Below, in pieces: positions 1 through 10,224 of a stretch of 64,000 nucleotides of DNA (its first letter is position 1; the number at the start of each line of letters is the position of its first letter). The position numbers and the translations under genes are program-made. A model generated the notes under the pieces. It made no database searches, had not been told where the DNA came from, and was given only the letters and a program-made list of their open reading frames with translations. Origin of the DNA: Sphingomonas cannabina (GTDB lineage: Bacteria; Pseudomonadota; Alphaproteobacteria; Sphingomonadales; Sphingomonadaceae); assembly GCF_021391395.1 (NCBI RefSeq), contig NZ_CP090059.1:1845001-1909000 (forward strand). The letters run 5' to 3'.

Positions 1-1458
<1,458 letters not shown>

Positions 1459-1493
1459 AAGTGAGGCTGTAGGAGGAAGTGATTGGAATTAAA

Positions 1494-1629
1494 ATCCTCC
1501 CCGGCACGGGGAGGGGGACCATTCGCGTCAGCGAATGGTGGAGGGGGCCCGCCTCAGGCGGTGTCGCTAGTGGAGGGTTCCCTCCACCACGCCCTTCAGG
1601 CGCGGTCCCCCTCCCCGTGCCGGGGAGGA
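1494..1629. repeat. Long intergenic inverted repeat (26-bp arms)
   Basis: Arms at 1494-1520 and 1604-1629 are reverse complements (tcctccccggcacggggagg and its mirror, continuing for 26 bp). They enclose smaller hairpins, for example attcgcgtcagcgaat at 1521-1536. It lies between the GNAT and TetR genes and would fold into a long cruciform or RNA stem. The arm style resembles the element at 16771-16909, so this looks like a dispersed, non-coding repeat family. Confidence 0.8.
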
Positions 1630-1636
1630 GCTTGAT

Positions 1637-2191
1637 TTACGCCGCCATGCACATGACCGGTCGCTCGTCCTCGGCAGCGAGGTCGAGCGTGTAGGTGGCC
1701 GTCGGCACGCGCGTACCGCGCGCCCGGCACTCGCGCCGCTCGATCCGGCCGGTGGCCCGGAAGCCGAGCTTGCGCAGCACCCGGCCCGAGGCGGGGTTGT
1801 CGACGAAATGGCCGGAAACGAGGCGCCGCACCCCGAGCCCGTAGCGCGCGATCCCCAGCATCGCCTTGCCCGCTTCGGTCGCATAACCGCGGCCCCAGGC
1901 ATCGGGCGTCAGCCAATAGCCGATCTCATGCGCCCCTTCTTCCGCCGGATGCAGACCGATAGCGCCGACCAGCCGGGGCTGCTCGCCGCCCTCATGGGCG
2001 AGGATGAGGCAGAAGACGTCGTCGTCCCCGCGTTCCATCGTCAGCCATGCCTCGGCATCCGCCTGGGTGTACGGCCAGGGCAGGCGCGACAGCTTCGTCG
2101 CCACGCTCTCATGGGCCGCGGCACGGGCGAGGGCAGGGGCGTCCTCCGCCCAGCCGGGCCGCAGCGTCAGTCTCGGGGTTCTCGCGAACAT
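1637..2191 (-). CDS. GNAT acetyltransferase, RimJ/RimL type
   Basis: 184-residue N-acetyltransferase. It opens with the RimJ-type strand FARTPRLTLRPG, has an acceptor-site block (GAIGLHPAEEG, EIGYWLTPDAWG), the acetyl-CoA loop RGYATEA and the family ending ASGRVLRKLGF. The start at 2191 is chosen because a strong Shine-Dalgarno (gaggag, 7 nt upstream) precedes it; an ATG 21 nt further up (2212) is possible but has no good site. It lies between rpmA and the TetR gene on the same strand, a position where alphaproteobacteria often carry a GNAT gene. A role in modifying ribosomal protein is possible but not shown. Confidence 0.87.
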   Translation of the reverse strand: MFARTPRLTLRPGWAEDAPALARAAAHESVATKLSRLPWPYTQADAEAWLTMERGDDDVFCLILAHEGGEQPRLVGAIGLHPAEEGAHEIGYWLTPDAWGRGYATEAGKAMLGIARYGLGVRRLVSGHFVDNPASGRVLRKLGFRATGRIERRECRARGTRVPTATYTLDLAAEDERPVMCMAA

Positions 2192-2243
2192 CGGCACTCT
2201 CCTCGTCGTCATCGCGCGGGCGGCGCGATCGGTGTGAGGGAGC

Positions 2244-2278
2244 AAGAAAAAAGGGAGCCGGGGCGACCCGTCTCCCTT
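2244..2278 (-). terminator. Rho-independent terminator after rpmA
   Basis: On the minus strand a GC stem (gggag-a-cggg / cccg-g-ctccc) is followed by tttttt. It lies about 60 nt after the rpmA stop and before the GNAT gene, so part of rplU-rpmA transcription should end here. Confidence 0.8.
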
Positions 2279-2336
2279 GTGCTGGTTCCGATGTGGAACC
2301 CGGGTCGCCCTGGTGGGCAACCCGGATGGTTGCCCG

Positions 2337-2606
2337 TTATTCGGCCGCTGCCGGAATCATCTCGACGGTGCAGAACTTGCGGCCAAGCTTGCCGTCCTTG
2401 AACGCGACGCGGCCGTCGACGAGCGCGAAGAGGGTGTGGTCCTTGCCCATGCCCACGTTCGTGCCCGGATAATATTTGGTGCCGCGCTGGCGCACGATGA
2501 TGTTGCCGGCGACGACAGCCTCGCCACCGAACTTCTTCACGCCAAGACGGCGGCCGGCCGAATCACGACCGTTGCGCGAAGAGCCGCCTGCTTTCTTATG
2601 TGCCAT
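2337..2606 (-). CDS. rpmA: 50S ribosomal protein L27
   Basis: 89-residue L27, of normal length. It starts [16 protein letters not shown], the flexible N-terminal tail that reaches the peptidyl transferase centre, and continues with [12 protein letters not shown] and the core [18 protein letters not shown]. There is no N-terminal extension of the type that needs proteolytic trimming in Firmicutes. It follows rplU by 24 nt in the same operon and is followed by a strong terminator. Confidence 0.98.
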   Translation of the reverse strand: MAHKKAGGSSRNGRDSAGRRLGVKKFGGEAVVAGNIIVRQRGTKYYPGTNVGMGKDHTLFALVDGRVAFKDGKLGRKFCTVEMIPAAAE

Positions 2607-2630
2607 TGCCTATACTCTCGCTTCTAAGTC

Positions 2631-3014
2631 TTACGCCTGGGCCGCCGCAGCCGCGTCGTCCGCGGCCGGGGCCTCTTCCGCCTTCTTCTTCGGCGCGGCC
2701 TTCGCCTTCTTCTCGACGGCGCCGATCGACACGATCTTCAGGATCGTGTGCTGCTGGCGGTGGCCGGCCTTGCGGCGATAGTTGTGACGGCGGCGCTTCT
2801 TGAAGATCACCACCTTCTCGCCCTTGGCCTGGGCGACGATCTCGGCGGCGACGGTCAGGCCGTCGGTCGGCTTGAGCTCGGAGCCCTCGCCCGCGAGCAG
2901 CACGTCGCCGAGCGTCACCGACGCGCCGGCCTCGCCGTCGATCTTCTCGACGACGATCTTGTCTCCAGCGGCAACGCGATACTGCTTGCCGCCCGTGCGC
3001 ACGACTGCGAACAT
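2631..3014 (-). CDS. rplU: 50S ribosomal protein L21
   Basis: 127-residue L21. The start is set at 3014 because [15 protein letters not shown] is the family N-terminus; the frame is open nine codons further but those residues do not fit the family. The L21 core ([31 protein letters not shown]) is intact. A lysine/alanine-rich tail of about 25 residues ([15 protein letters not shown]) extends the C-terminus, common in alphaproteobacteria. First gene of rplU-rpmA, with a good sigma-70 type promoter at 3078-3106. Confidence 0.97.
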   Translation of the reverse strand: MFAVVRTGGKQYRVAAGDKIVVEKIDGEAGASVTLGDVLLAGEGSELKPTDGLTVAAEIVAQAKGEKVVIFKKRRRHNYRRKAGHRQQHTILKIVSIGAVEKKAKAAPKKKAEEAPAADDAAAAAQA

Positions 3015-3077
3015 GGGCCTTGCTTCTCTTTCAAATTGCATGTGCCCGCGCGAGCACGCCCGGCGGGAGAAGGCGCG

Positions 3078-3106
3078 CAGCTAAGGCAGACGAGGGTTTC
3101 TGTCAA
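3078..3106 (-). promoter_or_regulatory. Predicted housekeeping promoter of rplU-rpmA
   Basis: Minus strand: a perfect -35 box TTGACA (3101-3106), a 17-nt spacer, and a -10-like TAGCTG (3078-3083). It lies about 65-90 nt upstream of the rplU start, right after the hairpin at 3109-3139. Confidence 0.6.
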
Positions 3107-3108
3107 CT

Positions 3109-3139
3109 CCCGAACGGCATAATTCCCATGCCGTTCGGG
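3109..3139 (-). terminator. 12-bp hairpin after TonB receptor gene
   Basis: Perfect inverted repeat cccgaacggcat / atgccgttcggg with a 7-nt loop, 10 nt after the receptor stop. There is no long T-run, so termination is likely but not certain. It insulates the receptor from the rplU promoter. Confidence 0.6.
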
Positions 3140-3148
3140 ATCGGGCGA

Positions 3149-5578
3149 TCACCAGTTCAGGCCGGCGCGGGCATAGAGATAGCGCCCGTTGAACCCGAAC
3201 GGCGAATAATAGGGAAAGCCGACCACGCCGGTCGAGTTGAGCGCGGCGGCGGTCGCATCGGGATAGACGTCGAACAGGTTGCTGACGCCGAGCGCGATCT
3301 GGGCGCCCTTGGCTGCCTGGTAGCGTAGCTCGAGGTCGGTGATGACGTGCCGCCCGGTGAAGATGTCGGCCGAACCGTCGGCCGCCGTGCCCGGCTGGTT
3401 GACGTTGCCGTAATAGGTCACGCGCGCCGTCGCGCCGATCCGGTCGAGCGACCAGTCGAGCGATCCCGTCACCTTCTCGCCCGGCGTGCCCTGTTCCAGC
3501 GTCAGGATGCGGCTGCGGGCGAACAGGGTCGGGGCGGGGTCGAGCACCGCGGTCGAGGTCGGCACGCGGGTCACGTCGATTGTGTTGACGTTGCCCGCGA
3601 CGGTGAAGTCGAAGGTGCCGGCGCCCGCCGAGCGCAGCCGGTAGTGCGCCACCACGTCGATGCCCTGCGTGGTCGAGGCGAGACCGTTGATGAAGAAGCG
3701 CGCCGCCTGCACGCCGAACGGCGCGAGGATCGCCGCGACTTCAGGGCTGAAGCTGGCCTGGATGTTCTCCGACAGGCCGATCTGGTCGCGGATCTTGATG
3801 TAATAGCCGTCGACGGTGAGGTCGAAGCCGCCGCTGCGGATCACCGTGCCGACGGAGAAGTTGGTCGACTTCTCGGGCTCGAGCGGCAGCCCGCCCAGCG
3901 CCGCGCCCACGGGCGAGGTCGAGGGATAGAGCCCGGTCAGCAGCGGCGCCCCGTTCTGGATCACCGAGGCGACCGAGGTGAAATACTGCTGCTGCAGCGC
4001 CGGCGCGCGGAAGCCGGTCGAGGCCGTGCCGCGCAGCGCGAACCATGGAGCGAAGTCGTAGCGGATCGAGACCTTGCCGGTCGCAGTGGTGCCGAAGTCG
4101 GAATAATCCTCGCCGCGGCCAGCGAGACCGATCAGCAGCTTGTCGGTGACCTGCGCCTCGAGGTCGAGGTAGATCGATCCGTTCTGCCGGTGCTTCTCGA
4201 TCGCATTGATCGGCGAGAAGCCGACGAAGCCCTGCGCACCCGGCTGCGCGAGCGGGAAGGCCGGCCCTGAATTATAGGATGCCGGCTCGCCCGGCGTGAT
4301 CTTGAAGCCTTCGCGCCGCCCTTCGATGCCGAAGGCGACGTTGAGCGACCGGAACACCGGGAACTCGCGCGTCACGTCGATCCCGCCGACGAGCTGGTCG
4401 TAGATCAGCGCCCCGTCCGAGAAATCGGTCTGCGAGGCATCGCCATAGCTGTAGTTCGCCGAATTGAGCGTGCGGAAGCCGATCTTGTTGCGGCCGTAGC
4501 TGACGTTCACGTCGACGTTCCAGTCGCCGAGGCTGCCCTTGACGCCGATCGCCGAGTTCACGTCGGTCGACTTGGTGTTGATGAGCGGCAGAAAGCCGTT
4601 GGGATAGAGCGTCGGCACGAAGGCTCCCGACGCGCTCGGCAGGCGCGGGAAGGCGGCGCTGCGCGTGTCACGGTCCTGATAGCCGAACCAGCCGTAGAGC
4701 TTCCAGTCGCCGGCGATGGTGGTGCCGGCGTTGGCCCAGATGCTGTACTGACGCACCTGCGGATCGCCGAAGCGGCCGGTGACCCGGTTCGGCGTGACGC
4801 GCGGATCATAGTCGGCGCGGTTGGTCGGCTGGCGCTCGAGATACTCGCCGGACACGGTCAGGAAGCCGTCCTCGCCGAAGCCGACGCCCTGCCAGCCCGA
4901 GACGCTCAGCGTGTGCTCGCCAGTCACCGACCGGTGGCCGCGGGCAGTGTCGATGTCAGTGTCGTAGAAGCCATAGGTCGCGGAAACGCCGCCGCCCGAG
5001 CGGGCCTCCCGCAGCCGGACGTTGACCACACCGGCGATGGCGTCGGAGCCATATTGCGCCGATGCGCCGTCGCGAAGCACCTCGATCCTGTCGAGCGCGA
5101 CCGTCGGGATGGTGTTGAGGTCGGTCGCCGCCGAACCGCGGCCGACGGAGCCGTTGATGTTGAGCAGCGCTGCGGTGTGCGAACGCACGCCGTTGACGAG
5201 GACCAGCGTCTGGTCGGGCGAAAGGCCGCGCAGCGTGGCGGGCCGGATCGCGTCGGTGCCGTCGACGGCCGAAGGGCGCGGGAAGTCGATCGAAGGCGCC
5301 ACCGTCGCCAGCGAGGCACCGAGCTCGGTCGTGCCCTGCTGGCGCAGGCTGTTCGCGCTCAGCACGTCGACGGGCGATGCCGTGTCGAGCTTGGAGCGCC
5401 CCGCGACGCGGGTGCCGGTGACGACGATGTCTCCCGCTGCGGGCGACTGGGCCTCTTCCGGACCGGCCTGTGGCGCAGGCGCGCTTTCCGCCGGCGTCGT
5501 CTGCTGCGCATGAGCGGCCTGGCCGGCCAGCGCGATGATGGAGGCGGTGAGCGCGAGCGCGGTACGCGAGTGAATCAT
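3149..5578 (-). CDS. TonB-dependent outer-membrane receptor
   Basis: 809-residue TonB-dependent receptor. The start at 5578 (MIHSRTALALTASIIALAG) gives a signal peptide cut after AHA, about residue 24; an in-frame ATG 108 nt upstream would bury it. A TonB-box-like DIVVTGTRVAGRS near residue 50 is followed by the plug domain, with RGLSPDQTLVLVNGVR and EVLRDGASAQYGSDAIAGVV. The 22-strand barrel follows and the protein ends in an aromatic residue (RAGLNW). The substrate is not evident: no transport, siderophore or polysaccharide genes adjoin it. Energy would come from TonB-ExbBD such as the set at 48.3-50.9 kb. Confidence 0.93.
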   Translation of the reverse strand: MIHSRTALALTASIIALAGQAAHAQQTTPAESAPAPQAGPEEAQSPAAGDIVVTGTRVAGRSKLDTASPVDVLSANSLRQQGTTELGASLATVAPSIDFPRPSAVDGTDAIRPATLRGLSPDQTLVLVNGVRSHTAALLNINGSVGRGSAATDLNTIPTVALDRIEVLRDGASAQYGSDAIAGVVNVRLREARSGGGVSATYGFYDTDIDTARGHRSVTGEHTLSVSGWQGVGFGEDGFLTVSGEYLERQPTNRADYDPRVTPNRVTGRFGDPQVRQYSIWANAGTTIAGDWKLYGWFGYQDRDTRSAAFPRLPSASGAFVPTLYPNGFLPLINTKSTDVNSAIGVKGSLGDWNVDVNVSYGRNKIGFRTLNSANYSYGDASQTDFSDGALIYDQLVGGIDVTREFPVFRSLNVAFGIEGRREGFKITPGEPASYNSGPAFPLAQPGAQGFVGFSPINAIEKHRQNGSIYLDLEAQVTDKLLIGLAGRGEDYSDFGTTATGKVSIRYDFAPWFALRGTASTGFRAPALQQQYFTSVASVIQNGAPLLTGLYPSTSPVGAALGGLPLEPEKSTNFSVGTVIRSGGFDLTVDGYYIKIRDQIGLSENIQASFSPEVAAILAPFGVQAARFFINGLASTTQGIDVVAHYRLRSAGAGTFDFTVAGNVNTIDVTRVPTSTAVLDPAPTLFARSRILTLEQGTPGEKVTGSLDWSLDRIGATARVTYYGNVNQPGTAADGSADIFTGRHVITDLELRYQAAKGAQIALGVSNLFDVYPDATAAALNSTGVVGFPYYSPFGFNGRYLYARAGLNW

Positions 5579-5750
5579 GTCCCTACCCCGATATGTTTCC
5601 TGCGATGCGCCGATACCGGCGCGCGAGCGTGTCTTGTCACGCTTCTGCAAGATTCGTAGCGGGGGCGGCTCCGCTGCACCGCACAAGAAAAACTTGGGGG
5701 CGGCGAGGCTGGCCGGGCGGGAGGCGGGCCGGGGAAGGACCCGCCGCTCG

Positions 5751-6131
5751 TCAATGCCGGTGTTCGCGCCGCAATCGGTATCGGCCGTCGACCAGCCGGT
5801 CGAACAGGCCGCTGATCGCCGGATGGTCGACCGGTTCGTCGCTGTCGTCAGGGACCAGGTTCTGCTGGCTCACATAGGCGATGTAGTTCGAGTCGGCGTT
5901 CTCGGCGAGCAAGTGGTAGAAGGGTTGGTCCTTGCGCGGGCGGATGTCCTCGGGGATCGCCTCATACCATTCCTCGCTGTTGGCGAAGACGGGATCGACG
6001 TCGAAGATCACACCGCGGAAGTCGAACATGCGGTGGCGCACCACCTCGCCGATCGTGAAGCGCGCGCTCGCGATCGGCGGCATCGGCACGCCGGGATCGA
6101 AGGCTTCGGTGCGGGTGGGAAGGTGAGTCAT
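5751..6131 (-). CDS. hspQ: Heat shock protein HspQ
   Basis: 126-residue HspQ / hemimethylated-DNA-binding domain protein, a ClpXP-related specificity factor in enterobacteria. Family blocks: ARFTIGEVVRHRMFDFRG, IFDVDPVFANSEEWY, KDQPFYHLLAENADSNYIA, YVSQQNLVPDD. It is slightly longer than the E. coli protein at both ends. The 172-nt stretch between it and the TonB receptor start holds no gene that I can see. Monocistronic by position. Confidence 0.9.
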   Translation of the reverse strand: MTHLPTRTEAFDPGVPMPPIASARFTIGEVVRHRMFDFRGVIFDVDPVFANSEEWYEAIPEDIRPRKDQPFYHLLAENADSNYIAYVSQQNLVPDDSDEPVDHPAISGLFDRLVDGRYRLRREHRH

Positions 6132-6264
6132 GGCAATAATCTAATGCGCTTTCGCTCCCGCACAAGCGAGCGCTTGCGGCCGCCGAGGTTCTTCGCTAAG
6201 CGCCCCGGCTCCAACGACCGGCGGTGGCTTCCTCAAAGCCACCGTGGCGCGCCAGTTCTCATGC

Positions 6265-6358
<94 letters not shown>

Positions 6359-6403
6359 CTATCCCCAGCCCGCCGTCGCCTTCCCGGCGAAGCCCATGCT
6401 CGA

Positions 6404-6961
6404 TCAGGCCTTGAGCGACTTCGCCATATTGAGATGGGCCGTGACGATCGGGACGAGCTTGGTGGCGAAATCCTTGAGTTGGGGGACGTCGCCGCTCGCC
6501 GAATAGGTTTTGAGGCCGTCGAGCGCCTTCTGGTGGGCGTCGACCTGCGCCGACGCATAGGCCTTGTCGAATTCGGCGCCCTTGAGTGCCTTCAGCGAAT
6601 CGAGCGTCTGCTGCTGCTCGGCGGTGAGCGTGGGATCCGGGGTCAAGGCTGGCGAGACGGTGCTTGCCGCCGCCTTGAGCTTCGCCGTCGAATCGGTGTG
6701 GGCGGTGATCATCTGAGCGGCGAATTTCTTGATCGTGGCCGACTGCGCCTGGTTGGCGGCGAGCTCGGACGTCGCGATCTCGAACGCATCGCTCGCCGCG
6801 GCGGTGTTGGCGAACGCCTGGCCCGGCGCCGCCGCCGGCGTGGAGGCATCGTTGCTGACGACCGTGTCGGTGGTCAGGTTCGTGCTCGTCTCGGTCTTTT
6901 GACCACAGGCTGCCAGTGCCAGGGCAGAGGCGCCCAGTGCCAACCAACGAATTCCGCGCAT
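6404..6961 (-). CDS. DUF4142 lipoprotein
   Basis: 185-residue exported lipoprotein. The start at 6961 has a strong Shine-Dalgarno (gggagga) 5 nt upstream. The signal peptide MRGIRWLALGASALALAAC has a lipobox LAAC, so the mature protein starts at that Cys with Gly next. After a T/S/A-rich linker comes a four-helix DUF4142 domain (ANTAAASDAFEIATSELAAN, KKFAAQMITAHTDSTAKLKA, DAHQKALDGLKTYSASGD). DUF4142 is a ferritin-like helical bundle family found in envelope proteins of soil bacteria; its biochemical role is unknown. Divergent from the DUF3597 gene. Confidence 0.88.
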   Translation of the reverse strand: MRGIRWLALGASALALAACGQKTETSTNLTTDTVVSNDASTPAAAPGQAFANTAAASDAFEIATSELAANQAQSATIKKFAAQMITAHTDSTAKLKAAASTVSPALTPDPTLTAEQQQTLDSLKALKGAEFDKAYASAQVDAHQKALDGLKTYSASGDVPQLKDFATKLVPIVTAHLNMAKSLKA

Positions 6962-7098
6962 ATAATCCTCCCTGATCATGGGGTATAATGCCCGAGCCTG
7001 AACGTCCTCGGGACCGCGTCGTTCCGCAAGAACCTTTTGGCGAGTCGCGGCGTTTAGGCCCTCGAACCAGACCAGCAGAACCAGAATGGGAGGCACGG

Positions 7099-7506
7099 AT
7101 GAGCATTTTCGGCAGCATCATGGGCAAGATCTTCGGGCAACGGCCGGCGGCGTCGGCAGCGCCCGCGAGCGCATCGCCGGCCCCCTCCGCGCCGGCCGCG
7201 CAGGCGCCCGCCGCCAATCCGGCGCCGGCTGCCGCACCTGCTGCCGATCAGGTCGATGTCGGCGCGGTACTCTCCGCGATGGCCGAGATGAAGGGTGGTG
7301 GCGGCAATTACCAAAGCTCGATCGTCGATCTGCTGAAGCTGCTCGATCTCGATTCGAGCCTCGCTGCGCGCAAGCAGCTGGCGGACGAGCTCAACGTCCG
7401 TGCCGGCGAAGACGGAAGCGCCGAGCAGAACATCGCGCTGCACCGGGCGGTCATGGCCAAGCTTGCCGAAAATGGCGGCGTCGTTCCGGACACGCTTCGC
7501 AATTGA
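7099..7506 (+). CDS. DUF3597 domain protein
   Basis: 135-residue cytosolic protein of the DUF3597 family. The start at 7099 gives MSIFGSIMGKIFG, the family N-terminus. An Ala/Pro linker (about residues 16-55) leads to the conserved domain (VDVGAVLSAMAEMKGGGGNY, SIVDLLKLLDLDSSLAARKQ, ADELNVRAGEDGSAEQN). The fold is a small helical unit of unknown function. Convergent with the next minus-strand gene, 75 nt away. Confidence 0.87.
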   Translation: MSIFGSIMGKIFGQRPAASAAPASASPAPSAPAAQAPAANPAPAAAPAADQVDVGAVLSAMAEMKGGGGNYQSSIVDLLKLLDLDSSLAARKQLADELNVRAGEDGSAEQNIALHRAVMAKLAENGGVVPDTLRN

Positions 7507-7581
7507 GCGCACGCGGCGGAAGGCTCTGAACGGCCACTGAGCGCCTCATCCAGGCGACGAAAGCCTCGGTTTAGCGACTCC

Positions 7582-8160
7582 TCAGAGTGATGATGCGAGG
7601 GTGGCGGACAATGTTGGCCACAGATAGGCTATCAATCCGCAACCGAGGACAATGACGATTACGGCGACAAGAGCATATATCCAGCGTCCGCCACCCGTCC
7701 GTTCGTCGCTCTCCGCTTCGTCATCGGAAAACAATGGCTGTGCCGGCACATCGGCGCCGCTCTCCCAATCGCCAGGGGCGGAGGCCGCGATTGCCCTGGC
7801 GTCGCGCCGCAGATCACCACCGGTCAGGGCGTGTTTTTCGGCAGCGATCGCCGCTTTCTGGAGTCCGATGAAGCCGGAAAGAGCCGCGTCTTCCGCCAGA
7901 TGGGTCGGGGCGTCGCTCAGCCTTGCCGCGAGGCCCTCCATTTCCGCATCGATGTCGAGCAGGTTGTCGAGCGCCTGCATCGCGGCGCGGCGGTTCGATT
8001 TGTAGAGGGCGAGCTGAAGCCGAAGCAGGGTCAACTGGCTCGCTCTCGTCAGTTCCAATCCGCTTCGCAGCGTCTGCATTTCGTCGGGCATGGCCGAACT
8101 GATCGATCCGCTGATTGAAGCTGCGGCGGCTGGACTGGTCACGCGTCTTTCCTTGCTCAC
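7582..8160 (-). CDS. Hypothetical protein with C-terminal membrane segment
   Basis: 192 residues, family not recognised. The first 110 residues are helical and charged (MQTLRSGLELTRASQLTLLR, SNRRAAMQALDNLLDIDAEM) and could form a coiled coil. An acidic linker (SDDEAESDERTGGGR) leads to one strong membrane helix near the C-terminus (WIYALVAVIVIVLGCGLIAY), so the protein looks tail-anchored with a large cytoplasmic part. Codon use matches its neighbours. No partner genes adjoin it; the 220 nt upstream (8161-8380) hold no further gene. Confidence 0.7.
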   Translation of the reverse strand: MSKERRVTSPAAAASISGSISSAMPDEMQTLRSGLELTRASQLTLLRLQLALYKSNRRAAMQALDNLLDIDAEMEGLAARLSDAPTHLAEDAALSGFIGLQKAAIAAEKHALTGGDLRRDARAIAASAPGDWESGADVPAQPLFSDDEAESDERTGGGRWIYALVAVIVIVLGCGLIAYLWPTLSATLASSL

Positions 8161-8380
8161 ACCGCCACGACTAGACTCCGCATCATTTTGAATGTGAACC
8201 GCAATCTGTTCATCCGTGGGAAGAGCGCGCCCTGTTGATTCCGACCTGCGGCTGAAGGCGCGGCGCCGGCACCGGCCGGCGACCTCATACGGTCATTGAT
8301 CGCGACTATGCAGGTTGCACGCAGCTTGACCGGGAAAGGGACGGGTGGGACGGTGTCCCTACGACGAAGGAGAGGCCATC

Positions 8381-8836
8381 ATGAAGATCGTGACCAGCCT
8401 GAGCTTTCAGGGCCAGTGCCGCGAGGCGTTCGAATTCTATGCCAGAGTCCTGGGCGGCAAGATCACTGCTGCCTATCCCTATGGCGACGGCCCGCCGGAC
8501 ATGCCGGTCGACGCCAAATACAAGGATTGGCTGATGCATTGCTGGCTGGATGTCGGCGATCAGTCCATCATGGGAGCGGACATGGACGTCCAATGGGCGC
8601 CCAACGTCGACAAGCCCAAGAACGGTTTCGACGTGACCCTGCACACCGAGGACAAGGCCGAGGCGCAGCGCTGGTTCGATGCCCTGTCGGAGGGCGGCCA
8701 CACCGTCATGCCGTTCGGCGAGACCTTCTGGTCGCCGGGTTATGGCTCTTTTGTGGACAAGTTCGGTGTGCCCTGGATGGTCAACACCGTTCCCGCGGCC
8801 GACTGGAGCCCGTCGCAAGGCGGATGGGCCGGCTAG
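8381..8836 (+). CDS. VOC-family (PhnB-like) protein
   Basis: 151-residue single-domain vicinal-oxygen-chelate fold protein of the PhnB/3-demethylubiquinone-methyltransferase-like group. The start at 8381 follows an aaggaga ribosome site. Family marks: LSFQGQCREAFEFYARVLGG at the N-terminus, and GETFWSPGYGSFVDKFGVPW, the YGxxxDxFGxxW signature, near the end. Members are usually dimers of unknown substrate. It is flanked by an inverted repeat (8863-8932) and is convergent with moaC. Confidence 0.88.
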   Translation: MKIVTSLSFQGQCREAFEFYARVLGGKITAAYPYGDGPPDMPVDAKYKDWLMHCWLDVGDQSIMGADMDVQWAPNVDKPKNGFDVTLHTEDKAEAQRWFDALSEGGHTVMPFGETFWSPGYGSFVDKFGVPWMVNTVPAADWSPSQGGWAG

Positions 8837-8862
8837 GATCAGATTCGGTCCAGATTGAATCT

Positions 8863-8932
8863 GTTCCCCGGCGAAGGCCGGGGCCCAGTTGCGAGCGGTT
8901 CGAGACTGGGCCCCGGCCTTTGCCGGGGAACA
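8863..8932. repeat. Intergenic inverted repeat (27-bp arms)
   Basis: Arms tgttccccggcgaaggccgg.. (8863-8889) and ..ccggcctttgccggggaaca (8905-8932) are near-perfect mirrors with a 15-nt loop. It lies between the convergent VOC gene and moaC. It could work as a bidirectional terminator, and it resembles other arms of the type ccggcgaaggccgg in this window (29511-29584). Confidence 0.75.
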
Positions 8933-8959
8933 GCTGCTTCATGCATGATGAATGAAACT

Positions 8960-9442
8960 CTAGCGGCCGGAGCCATTCGCGTGCCAGTCGCCGGACTTGC
9001 CGCCGGTCTTCTCGATCAGCCGCACACCGTCGATCGTCATGGCTTTGTCGAGCGCCTTGGCCATATCGTAGATCGTCAGCAGCGCGACGGTGACGGCGGT
9101 CAGCGCCTCCATCTCGACGCCGGTCTTCGCATCGGTCGCGGCGGTGGCGGTGGCGGTGACCTGGGTGTCGCCGACGTCGAGGTCGATCGCGACGCTGGTC
9201 AGCGGCAGCGGGTGGCAGAGTGGGATCAGCTCCGCCGTCCGCTTCGCGGCCATGATCCCGGCGACACGGGCCGTCGCCAGGACATCGCCTTTCTTGACGC
9301 TTCCCTCACGGATCGCCGCGGCGGCCTCTGCGGACATGGTAATGCGGCCCATCGCCACCGCCCGGCGGGTGGTGATGGGCTTGCCGGCGACGTCGACCAT
9401 CCGGGCGGCGCCGCTTTCGTCGAGGTGCGTGAGGTCGCTCAT
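8960..9442 (-). CDS. moaC: Cyclic pyranopterin monophosphate synthase MoaC
   Basis: 160-residue MoaC, the second step of molybdenum cofactor synthesis, which forms cyclic pyranopterin monophosphate from the MoaA product. Start [21 protein letters not shown]. Conserved blocks are [19 protein letters not shown] and [20 protein letters not shown]. The ATG overlaps the trpC stop (ATGA), so it is translationally coupled to the trp genes, an arrangement known in alphaproteobacteria. No other Mo-cofactor gene is in the window. Confidence 0.96.
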   Translation of the reverse strand: MSDLTHLDESGAARMVDVAGKPITTRRAVAMGRITMSAEAAAAIREGSVKKGDVLATARVAGIMAAKRTAELIPLCHPLPLTSVAIDLDVGDTQVTATATAATDAKTGVEMEALTAVTVALLTIYDMAKALDKAMTIDGVRLIEKTGGKSGDWHANGSGR

Positions 9443-10224
9443 CCCACCAGCGCCCGCGTCGCCGCCTCGACGTCCTGCTGGCGCATCAGCGCCTCGCCGA
9501 TCAGGAAGCAGCGGACGCCGTGCCCGGCCATCGCGTCGAGATCGGCGCGGGTAGTGAGACCGCTCTCCGCGACGAAGGTGCAATCCGCGGGCGCGCGGCC
9601 GACGAGCTCATAAGTACGTGCGAAATCGACGGTAAAGTCCTTGAGATTGCGGTTATTCACGCCGATCAGCCGCGATCGGAGGCGAAGCGCGCGGTCCAGC
9701 TCCGTCTCGTCATGCACTTCGACCAGCACGTCCATGCCAAGGCTTATGGCAGCGTCCTCGATCTCGGTCATCGGTCCATCGTCGAGCGCGGCGACGATGA
9801 TCAGGATCGCGTCGGCGCCGATCGCCCGCGCCTCGAGCACCTGCCAGGGATCGATCATGAAGTCCTTGCGGATCACCGGCAGCGCGCAGGCGGCACGCGC
9901 GGCGATCAGATAGTCCTCATGCCCCTGGAAATAGGATGCATCGGTCAGAACCGACAGGCAGGCGGCGCCGCCCGCCTCATAGGCACGGGCATGGGATGGC
10001 GGGTCGAAATCCGCGCGAATCAATCCCTTGGACGGCGAAGCCTTCTTGATTTCGGCGATCAGGCCGTAGCCGCCCGCCGCCTTCGCATCGAGCGCGGCCC
10101 GAAAGCCGCGTGGCGGGGTCTGGGCCAGTGCCATGGCGTGCAGATCGGCGACCGGCGTCGCGCGGCGGCGCGCGGCGACCTCCTCCGCCTTGGTCGCGAG
10201 GATCGTGTCGAGCATCGTGCTCAT
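9439..10224 (-). CDS. trpC: Indole-3-glycerol-phosphate synthase
   Basis: 261-residue monofunctional TrpC, which closes the indole ring in tryptophan synthesis. TIM-barrel marks in order: [85 protein letters not shown] and [10 protein letters not shown]. There is no fused TrpF. It overlaps trpD by 4 nt upstream and moaC by 4 nt downstream, so trpG-trpD-trpC-moaC is one operon. Confidence 0.97.
   Translation of the reverse strand: MSTMLDTILATKAEEVAARRRATPVADLHAMALAQTPPRGFRAALDAKAAGGYGLIAEIKKASPSKGLIRADFDPPSHARAYEAGGAACLSVLTDASYFQGHEDYLIAARAACALPVIRKDFMIDPWQVLEARAIGADAILIIVAALDDGPMTEIEDAAISLGMDVLVEVHDETELDRALRLRSRLIGVNNRNLKDFTVDFARTYELVGRAPADCTFVAESGLTTRADLDAMAGHGVRCFLIGEALMRQQDVEAATRALVG

Noticed and set aside
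5579..5750. Possible terminator after hspQ
   Set aside because: A GC stem and a T-run exist on the minus strand but are about 30 nt apart, so they do not form a standard terminator.
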